Shown piece by piece: positions 1 to 4,878 of a DNA stretch of 5,569 nucleotides; the stretch's first letter is position 1; the number at the start of each line of letters is the position of its first letter. The DNA lies in contig CAJKNS010000170.1 of NCBI GenBank assembly GCA_905201305.1, positions 1 through 5,569 of the forward strand. Reading direction: 5' to 3'. The position numbers and the translations under genes are program-made. Below the pieces are notes generated by a model. The model saw nothing but the letters and a program-made list of their open reading frames with translations. It had not been told where the DNA came from and did not search any database. The DNA is from an uncultured Eubacteriales bacterium. Its GTDB lineage: Bacteria; Bacillota; Clostridia; Oscillospirales; Oscillospiraceae.

Positions 1-62
1 TACACAAAGTATTCCTGCGGTTTTCCACCTTTTTCTGACGAAAAATCTCTCGTCAAACTCTC

Positions 63-93
63 TTGCCGATTTGTGTGGTATTGCCCTTATAGA
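63..93 (+). promoter_or_regulatory. Weak candidate promoter for the LCP gene
   Basis: TTGCCG at 63-68 matches four of six bases of the -35 consensus. TATAGA at 88-93 matches four of six of the -10 consensus, but the 19-base spacer is longer than the optimum of 17. Transcription would start near base 100 and give a leader of about 28 bases. No better pair was seen between base 1 and the start codon, and the real promoter could lie before the window. Confidence 0.25.
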
Positions 94-115
94 TTGCCGA
101 GACGAAAAAAGAAGT

Positions 116-130
116 AGGAATGATGATATG
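116..130 (+). promoter_or_regulatory. Ribosome binding site fixing the LCP start at 128
   Basis: AGGA at 116-119 lies eight bases before the ATG at 128-130, normal Shine-Dalgarno geometry. The same frame is open back to a TTG at 71, but that codon has no purine-rich site before it. The extra 19 residues would also put Cys and hydrophobic residues in front of an otherwise highly charged tail. The 128 start is therefore preferred. Confidence 0.7.
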
Positions 131-1579
131 AAGTTGTTTGGCGACAGTCACAAAAAATCAAATGAGGATTCCAAAGAGAGAATCCCTGCCCCCAAGGACA
201 AATCCCGCCGGAAGAAAAATGCTCCCGCCGGTGAGGAAATTCAGGAGGAGTATCTGGACGACGAGCAGGAGGAATACGACGATTACGACCAGTCGGAGTA
301 TGACGAGGCTGCGGACGATTCCGATGAAGCAGGGGAATACGATTCGGACGAATACGATGAGTATGACGACGATGAAGAATATGATGACGAATACGACGAG
401 TATGACGACGACGAATATGATGAGTACGATGAAGATGAGGATGACGAAGAGGACAGCCGCCGGATGTCCCTTCGGAAAAAGATCCTGATCGGTGTGATTG
501 TCTTCCTGGTGCTGCTGCTGGGCGGCGTTGGCTTGTTCATCAACTATCTGCTGAATCTGATCAACTATCAGGCTGCCAACAGCGACTATTTTGCCACGGT
601 ATCCACAGCAGAGGAGCTTCCGGAGGAAACTGCGGAAAACTCCTATCTGGAGCAGCTGGATGAAGAGGATAAGAAGGACGAGCTGGAGGCGACCGCATCG
701 GAGCTGGAACAGTGGAACGAACACATTGAGGACGTTACCTCCGACAGCTCCAGCTACTCGATTCCCATTTCCGATGATGTGTACAACATCCTGCTCATTG
801 GCTCGGATACCCGGGCTTCCGGCTCGGTTGGTCGGTCTGATGCCATGATTCTGGTGTCCATCAACCAGAAAACCGAGACGATTTATCTGACCTCCTTCCT
901 GCGGGACTGCTATGTGAGCATTCCCGGCTATGGCAACACCCGTCTGAACCACGCCTTTGCCTATGGCGGACCGGATCTGCTGGAAAAGACCCTGGAGCAG
1001 AACTTCAAGGTCCATGTAGACCGGTATGTGGCAGTGGACTTCTTCTCCTTTATGGACGTCATTGATACGCTGGGCGGCGTTTATATCAATGTGTCCGAGG
1101 ACGAGCAGAAGGTGACCAACAACTATATCTGGTCCATGAACAAGCTCATGGACGAGGAATGGAGCGCCGACTATCTCTGGTCCTCCGGCTGGCAGAAGCT
1201 CAACGGCAAGCAGGCGCTGTGCTATGCTCGAAACCGCTATACCGGCAACGACTATGAGCGGACCGCGCGGCAGAGAACCATCATCAATCAGATTATCAGC
1301 GGCGCCATGCAGGCATCTCCCGCAACCCTGGTGGATCTGGCACAGGTGATTTTGCCCCAGGTGACCACGGATATGACCAAGTCTGAGATTTTGGCGTATG
1401 CAGCCAATGTGGCGGCTTATCTGGGCTACGACATTCAGCAGCAGCAGATTCCCGCATCGGGCACCTATTCCGGTGCCACCATCAGCGGCATGAGCGTCAT
1501 CAGCCTGGATCTGGATGCCAACATCAAGCATCTCCAGGGCACCATTTATGCCGGCACGGAATACGGCGATAACGGTTAA
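128..1579 (+). CDS. LytR-CpsA-Psr (LCP) family cell-envelope glycopolymer ligase
   Basis: Predicted 483-residue type II membrane protein. LCP enzymes transfer undecaprenyl-pyrophosphate-linked wall polymers (wall teichoic acid, capsule or other secondary polymers) onto peptidoglycan outside the membrane. Seen here: a cytoplasmic tail with basic residues at 1-30; an Asp/Glu/Tyr-rich tract at about 36-108; a basic RRMSLRKK stop at about 111-118; one membrane helix at about 119-146; a polar linker; then the LCP catalytic domain from about 218. Family motifs are intact: NILLIGSDTR (220-229), GRSDAM (235-240) with the metal-binding Asp, SFLRD (256-260) with the Arg/Asp pair, LNHAFAYGG (273-281), LNGKQALCYARNR (358-370) and ERTARQR (377-383). 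These carry the arginines that bind pyrophosphate in known LCP structures. The domain is complete and ends about 15 residues before the C terminus. The substrate polymer cannot be told from sequence. No partner gene precedes it within the window, and it is followed by its own terminator. Family assignment is firm; the acidic tail is the odd feature. Confidence 0.95.
   Translation: MKLFGDSHKKSNEDSKERIPAPKDKSRRKKNAPAGEEIQEEYLDDEQEEYDDYDQSEYDEAADDSDEAGEYDSDEYDEYDDDEEYDDEYDEYDDDEYDEYDEDEDDEEDSRRMSLRKKILIGVIVFLVLLLGGVGLFINYLLNLINYQAANSDYFATVSTAEELPEETAENSYLEQLDEEDKKDELEATASELEQWNEHIEDVTSDSSSYSIPISDDVYNILLIGSDTRASGSVGRSDAMILVSINQKTETIYLTSFLRDCYVSIPGYGNTRLNHAFAYGGPDLLEKTLEQNFKVHVDRYVAVDFFSFMDVIDTLGGVYINVSEDEQKVTNNYIWSMNKLMDEEWSADYLWSSGWQKLNGKQALCYARNRYTGNDYERTARQRTIINQIISGAMQASPATLVDLAQVILPQVTTDMTKSEILAYAANVAAYLGYDIQQQQIPASGTYSGATISGMSVISLDLDANIKHLQGTIYAGTEYGDNG
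233..451 (+). other. Sequence encoding the Asp/Glu/Tyr low-complexity tail of the LCP protein
   Basis: These bases encode LCP residues 36-108, nearly all Asp, Glu and Tyr with a few Ser, Ala, Gln and Gly. There are 12 tyrosines and no Lys or Arg. The stretch lies before the membrane helix and so should be cytoplasmic and disordered. It sits between a Lys/Arg-rich start and a Lys/Arg-rich membrane boundary, giving a sharp plus-minus-plus charge pattern. Function is unknown. A role in protein contacts, in binding cations, or as a tyrosine-kinase target is speculation. Confidence 0.85.
347..415 (+). repeat. Imperfect internal duplication (30 bp, offset 39 bp) in the acidic tract
   Basis: Bases 347-376 and 386-415 match at 28 of 30 positions. 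Both encode DEYDEYDDDE, and both differences are silent third-position changes. The offset is 39 bases, or 13 codons. Shorter GAN-TAN-GAN units continue on both sides, so the tail probably grew by in-frame repeat expansion followed by silent drift. Confidence 0.7.
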
Positions 1580-1618
1580 ATATACCGCAAATTTCTGGGC
1601 ACCATAAGAATAAGAATC

Positions 1619-1655
1619 AGCAGCAGATAGATGGAACAATCTATCTGCTGCTTTT
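1619..1655 (+). terminator. Rho-independent terminator of the LCP gene
   Basis: A perfect 14-bp stem pairs 1619-1632 with 1639-1652 around a six-base loop (GGAACA, 1633-1638). It runs into TTTT at 1652-1655. It begins 39 bases after the LCP stop codon. The T-run is short, but it lies on the correct side for plus-strand transcription, and the other strand has no T-run there. Confidence 0.85.
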
Positions 1656-1747
1656 CTGCTGCCCTGTAACGGCGAAAACAAAAATAGTATCTCTGCATAC
1701 CTGACAGAAAAACTGTCCGCAGAATGGACGGAGCGCCCGTACAGCGC
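1656..1747. other. Spacer between two converging terminators, no gene seen
   Basis: These 92 bases separate the terminator of the plus-strand LCP gene from that of the minus-strand synthase gene. I see no start codon with a ribosome binding site and no convincing RNA structure. There are only 4-5-bp hairpins such as GACAG-AAAAA-CTGTC at 1703-1717. Confidence 0.5.
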
Positions 1748-1786
1748 AAAAAAGACCGCTCGATACACATGGTATCGAGCGGTCTT
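1748..1786 (-). terminator. Rho-independent terminator of the LtaS-like gene
   Basis: A perfect 15-bp stem pairs 1752-1766 with 1772-1786 around the five-base loop 1767-1771. Read on the minus strand it ends in six T residues (A-run at 1748-1753). The stem starts four bases beyond the TAA stop codon at 1791-1793. Length, GC-rich stem core and T-tract make this a strong intrinsic terminator. Confidence 0.93.
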
Positions 1787-1790
1787 GCAA

Positions 1791-4664
1791 TTATTCCCCT
1801 TGTCCGTCCGTTTGCAGCTCATAGGTGCAAAGGTAGAACAGGAAGGATGTCATCTGATACCGGCTGATTCGGGTGGAGTAGTTGGCAAACAGCTCGCTGA
1901 GCTCCGAATCCTTGGTGGTGATGTTCTCCTGATTCATCCACAGGAAGGCGTGGACGGTTTCGGCACTGAGCCGGGGATGATCCTCAATGGTGGCATTCAG
2001 TGTGGCATCATCCACGTTGGTGTTGATGCCCATGTATTGTGCAAATCGCAGGGTCAGCAGTCCGGCAGTGCGATAGTCTACATCGTCGTCCCAAAGGTCG
2101 TCGATATCGCCGTCCATGAGAATGCCGTTTTGCCATGCCCAGCATACTGCGTCATAGTATTTGTTGTCCGGGTTGAACTCATCGTCCTCATAATCCTCCG
2201 GCAGGGCATCGGCGCTGGTGGCAGGCTTTCCGGCAATGCGGTAAAGCACGTCGCAGTATTCGCCAACCTCTGCCGCATTTCGTCCGCCGAAGGTATCCTC
2301 GGTGATGGGGTCTACGTAGCCATTTCGGTACATGTACAGGACGCTTGCCTGGTTGAAGATGTTTTTGATGTCCGTAAAGACTACGGTGTCCTCCAGCTCG
2401 CCGGTGCTGGTTTTCCCGAACACATGACCGTAGTAGTCGTTGTTCAGAATGCCGGTGGACAGGGCAAACTTGTTTGAGACATACAATCGGTAGTCGTCCA
2501 GGGTTTCGTCGCTGACAGTAACCTCCGGATTTGTGACGGTGAGGGTTTCAGTGGCGGCGTCAAAGCGGAAGTCCTTGGTGATAAAGGACTGATCCGACAG
2601 AATTGCCATGTGAATGCCGTTGGAGAAGATATCCGTTCCCTCCAGCAGCCGGGAGTCATATTCCACGCCAAACAGGTTCAGCAGCGTGGGAAGAATGTCC
2701 GCGGTGGAGCAGTATTCGTCCACATAAACATTTTCCCGCAGACCGGGCACATAGCAGATGAAGGAGTTCCGGTAGCGCTCAAAGGTGGTGTCCAGCTCCT
2801 TGCCTGCCAGCTCGTTGTATTCCTCCTCCGTCAGACCGTAGGGATAGTGGTCATTGGTGAGGACAATGCAGGTCTTGTCGGCAATCCCTGCCTGCTCCAG
2901 CCGATCCATCAGGTATTCCAGGGCATATTCCAGCTCCAGATTGCAGGCAATGTAGGCCTTTACGGTGTCGGAATAGGGGAGATTTTCCACCTTGTCCCGG
3001 TTCTTGACGCTCATGGCGTTTTCCCAGTTGTACTGATAGTGACCGCTGAAGGTCATGTAATAGGCATGGAAGGGAGCGCCGCTGTCGATGTAATCATCCA
3101 CAGAGGATTCCATCATTTCAAGGTCGGAGGAGGGCCAGTCCACGGTGATGTTCAGCCCGGAGTCCGCTGCCTTGAAGGTGTAGCCCATGTTTGCGTGAGT
3201 GACGTTGCGATTGTAGAAGTCGCCGATGTAATCGTGGTAAGCCCAGGTCTGATAGCCCTCGTTTTTCAGGGCATTGCCCAGGCAGAAGGGCAGATAGTTG
3301 TGGGAGGACACGTCAAAGCTGGACTGGGTTTTCGTCCGGGACATATCGGGATACAGACCCATGTTCATGGTGTATTCGCCGTTGGTGGTAACACTCTGGA
3401 ACGTGCCGTAATAATTGTTGAAGATGATGCCGGTGTTGCTGAGCTTGTACAGGGTAGGCGTCAGCTCCTCACTGATAAAGTAGGGGCAGAAGGACTCGGC
3501 GCAGATGGTAATCAGGTTGTAGTCCTTGAGCATACCGGTGTAGTCGTTCTTTCTGGTGGGCATCATGGTGTCAAAGAACTGATCCAGACTCTTGAGCATT
3601 TCATCGTCGGTGGAGTTTGCCAGCGCCTCAAAGTCGATGTCCATGGCGTTGTATTCCTGGGAGGAGTATTTTCGACCCGGGGCAGAACGACCCATGGAAA
3701 CACTGCTGAGAGAGGAATCCTCCTGGCTGACTCCCAGAAGCATATAGCGAAGCTCCTGCTCGGTGGTGGCAAGCATACCGACGTTTTTGTAGCTGGTGTC
3801 AGTGGAGGTGTTGACATTGGTGAGAATTTCATAGACAGAGAAGGTTTCACCCTTTTGGGAGAACAGCATGCCGCCCAGAATCAGGCTGATGACTGCTACG
3901 ATCCCCACGGAGGTCAGGCTCTGCTTCCATCCGGTGCGGCGCTTGGGGGCGCGGTGACAAACTAGCAGAACAATTACCAGAATCAGCGGGATCAGAAGCA
4001 GCAGAATGGGCACGATATTCTGCCCAATGCCGTAAAGAATCTGACTCCCGAAGTTGGTGACCACGTTTTCGCCCATGCCCGCCAGGGAGATGGGCATAAA
4101 GTTGCCGAAGATGGCGTGGTACACCAGCTGCACTTCTGCATAAATCACTTCTGCGGCAATGAGCAGCACCGTTAAAATCCGTCCCGGAATCCGGGGCAGC
4201 AGGGTGCACAGAAATGTCATAATGCCGCCGCCCAGAAGGGCAAAAAGAATGGGATAGACGATGCGATTGTCGATTTCTTTAAATACGCACAGATGCAGGC
4301 ACAGCTCCACATAAACGCTGACAAAGCAGAACAGCAGCAGGCTCTGCCGCCATTCCCGCCACATGGCGCGGCGAAGAACCGGACCCTGCATGGGAGGTAT
4401 GTTCAGATCCTCAAATTCCTGCTTGTTCGGCTTTTTGCGGGCTTTGCGCCGGAATTTCTTCTCGGGCTTGGTGGTGTCCGTGAGAGTGGTATCTGCGGGA
4501 GTGGTATCTGCGGGAGTGGTATCTGCGGGAGTGGTATCTGCGGATGAATGATCTACGGTGGGCGGCTCTGCGGGGGTGGTGTTAAGACCATCAGGGGAAA
4601 CAGTAGATGCGCCAACCTGATCCTGACTGTCCTCAGGGGACGGCGCGATAGTATTGCTTGCCAT
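1791..4664 (-). CDS. LtaS-like phosphoglycerol transferase (sulfatase fold) with C-terminal SLH-like repeats
   Basis: Predicted 957 residues, well above the roughly 600-700 usual for LtaS proteins. LtaS enzymes take glycerol phosphate from phosphatidylglycerol and polymerise it into lipoteichoic acid outside the membrane. Domains seen: a Thr/Pro/Ala/Asp-rich tail at 1-65 with five-residue repeats; a basic patch at 67-80; five membrane helices at about 108-127, 135-157, 162-184, 216-236 and 249-268; a linker; then a sulfatase-type domain at about 380-745. By alignment from memory to S. aureus LtaS, the active site is complete: Glu390 in AESF, nucleophile Thr426 in TTNGEY, Arg486 in FYNRN, His542 in SGHYQY, and Asp605-His606 in NDHYPYG. 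Residues 763-950 form an extra extracytoplasmic part that I read as three SLH-like repeats. ATG at 4664 is chosen because AAAGGAG lies six bases before it; an in-frame ATG at 4739 has no such site. The gene is monocistronic, with its own promoter region and terminator. The LtaS-type fold is sure; whether it makes a true polymer, a primer, or modifies another glycan is not. Confidence 0.93.
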   Translation of the reverse strand: MASNTIAPSPEDSQDQVGASTVSPDGLNTTPAEPPTVDHSSADTTPADTTPADTTPADTTLTDTTKPEKKFRRKARKKPNKQEFEDLNIPPMQGPVLRRAMWREWRQSLLLFCFVSVYVELCLHLCVFKEIDNRIVYPILFALLGGGIMTFLCTLLPRIPGRILTVLLIAAEVIYAEVQLVYHAIFGNFMPISLAGMGENVVTNFGSQILYGIGQNIVPILLLLIPLILVIVLLVCHRAPKRRTGWKQSLTSVGIVAVISLILGGMLFSQKGETFSVYEILTNVNTSTDTSYKNVGMLATTEQELRYMLLGVSQEDSSLSSVSMGRSAPGRKYSSQEYNAMDIDFEALANSTDDEMLKSLDQFFDTMMPTRKNDYTGMLKDYNLITICAESFCPYFISEELTPTLYKLSNTGIIFNNYYGTFQSVTTNGEYTMNMGLYPDMSRTKTQSSFDVSSHNYLPFCLGNALKNEGYQTWAYHDYIGDFYNRNVTHANMGYTFKAADSGLNITVDWPSSDLEMMESSVDDYIDSGAPFHAYYMTFSGHYQYNWENAMSVKNRDKVENLPYSDTVKAYIACNLELEYALEYLMDRLEQAGIADKTCIVLTNDHYPYGLTEEEYNELAGKELDTTFERYRNSFICYVPGLRENVYVDEYCSTADILPTLLNLFGVEYDSRLLEGTDIFSNGIHMAILSDQSFITKDFRFDAATETLTVTNPEVTVSDETLDDYRLYVSNKFALSTGILNNDYYGHVFGKTSTGELEDTVVFTDIKNIFNQASVLYMYRNGYVDPITEDTFGGRNAAEVGEYCDVLYRIAGKPATSADALPEDYEDDEFNPDNKYYDAVCWAWQNGILMDGDIDDLWDDDVDYRTAGLLTLRFAQYMGINTNVDDATLNATIEDHPRLSAETVHAFLWMNQENITTKDSELSELFANYSTRISRYQMTSFLFYLCTYELQTDGQGE
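1815..2378 (-). other. Region encoding three degenerate SLH-like repeats in the synthase
   Basis: This encodes residues 763-950. Repeat 1 (about 763-812) starts FTDI, continues YMYRNGYVD, and ends EYCDVLYRIAG. Repeat 2 (about 834-880) has YYDAVCWAWQNGIL and ends LRFAQYMG. Repeat 3 (about 903-948) ends RISRYQMTSFLFYL. These follow the SLH layout of an aromatic helix, an NG turn, a D-rich loop and a TRAE-type helix. The ligand-binding Arg of the TRAE motif appears kept only in repeat 3 (Arg935); repeat 1 has Val800 and repeat 2 Tyr864 at that place. SLH triplets usually bind pyruvylated secondary wall polymers, so this tail may tether the enzyme to the wall. The call rests on pattern recognition only. 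Confidence 0.7.
4486..4545 (-). repeat. 15-bp minisatellite, four tandem copies, in the start of the synthase gene
   Basis: The plus-strand unit GTGGTATCTGCGGGA occurs at 4486-4500, 4501-4515, 4516-4530 and 4531-4545. The first three copies are identical and the fourth differs only in its last base. A decayed relative lies next to them at 4471-4485. The array encodes ADTTP-type repeats near residues 40-60, in the cytoplasmic tail before the first membrane helix. Because the unit is 15 bases, copy-number change keeps the frame. Confidence 0.95.
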
Positions 4665-4677
4665 GATAGGCTCCTTT
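4662..4677 (-). promoter_or_regulatory. Strong ribosome binding site of the LtaS-like gene
   Basis: Read on the minus strand, AAAGGAG (4677-4671) is followed by six bases and then ATG (4664-4662). This is near-ideal Shine-Dalgarno spacing and decides the start codon against the upstream in-frame ATG at 4739. Confidence 0.9.
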
Positions 4678-4686
4678 CTTTTATTG

Positions 4687-4724
4687 TGTAAAATTTGACT
4701 TCGTTTTTGTAAAATGTCTGTAAA
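4687..4724. promoter_or_regulatory. WalR (YycF)-type box plus a third half-site
   Basis: TGTAAA at 4708-4713 and TGTAAA at 4719-4724 are separated by exactly five bases. This is a full match to the published WalR consensus TGTWAH-N5-TGTWAH. A third TGTAAA lies at 4687-4692, 21 bases (about two helical turns) from the middle copy, so all three fall on one face of the helix. The half-sites read on the strand opposite to the synthase transcript. Relative to the promoter proposed at 4735-4763, the box lies just downstream of the start point, which would favour repression. The matching sequence is seen directly; binding and regulation are inferred. Confidence 0.5.
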
Positions 4725-4734
4725 CGTAACGCTT

Positions 4735-4763
4735 ATCATAGCGCATTACGGCGAAAAAAGCAA
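4735..4763 (-). promoter_or_regulatory. Candidate promoter of the LtaS-like gene
   Basis: On the minus strand TTGCTT (4763-4758) and TATGAT (4740-4735) are separated by 17 bases. The -10 matches five of six consensus bases and the -35 matches three. Transcription would start near 4728 and give a leader of about 64 bases containing the WalR-type repeats. An alternative -35, TTTACA at 4713-4708 (five of six), has only poor -10 partners and would leave almost no leader. Confidence 0.45.
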
Positions 4764-4812
4764 CAGATGCGGAGAAATGTTCATAATTCTTTTGCAGAAT
4801 GGAGAAATACGC

Positions 4813-4846
4813 AAAGGGCAGAGATTCCATATTAGAATCTCTGCCC
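4813..4846 (-). terminator. Terminator of the third (minus-strand) gene
   Basis: A perfect 12-bp stem pairs 4816-4827 with 4835-4846 around a seven-base loop. On the minus strand it is followed by TTTGCGTATTT, a broken T-tract, so termination may be less efficient than at the other two sites. It starts 32 bases after the stop codon at 4879-4881 and lies upstream of the synthase promoter candidate, separating the two transcription units. Confidence 0.75.
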
Positions 4847-4878
4847 AAAGGGAAAAGGAGAATTTGCGTGGAATTGCC

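Noticed and set aside
36..55. Inverted repeat TGACG-N10-CGTCA before the LCP gene
   Set aside because: A 5-bp arm with a 10-base gap is likely by chance and matches no operator I can name.
71..127. TTG start at 71 for the LCP gene
   Set aside because: It has no Shine-Dalgarno sequence, while the ATG at 128 has AGGA at good spacing.
1703..1732. Small overlapping hairpins between the two terminators
   Set aside because: Stems of only four or five bases, no T-run and no sign of an RNA gene.
158..1822. Long minus-strand open frame (554 codons) opposite the LCP gene
   Set aside because: It mirrors the codon bias of the real gene. The product is dominated by Ile/Val/Phe runs that mirror the acidic tract, shows no family motif, and crosses two terminators.
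2610..3965. Long plus-strand open frame (451 codons) inside the LtaS-like gene
   Set aside because: It is antisense to the conserved sulfatase domain. The Val/Gly/His-rich product has no recognisable domain and no ribosome binding site stands out.
4486..4545. CRISPR-like short repeats
   Set aside because: The units are 15 bases with no spacers and encode protein repeats in frame.
4665..4739. Upstream ATG at 4739 for the synthase gene
   Set aside because: It would place the regulatory repeats inside coding sequence and has no ribosome binding site. ATG at 4664 has an excellent one.
4771..4808. Direct repeat GGAGAAAT at 4771-4778 and 4801-4808
   Set aside because: Eight bases in purine-rich DNA 30 bases apart is weak evidence. 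It lies upstream of the promoter candidate and has no recognised regulator.
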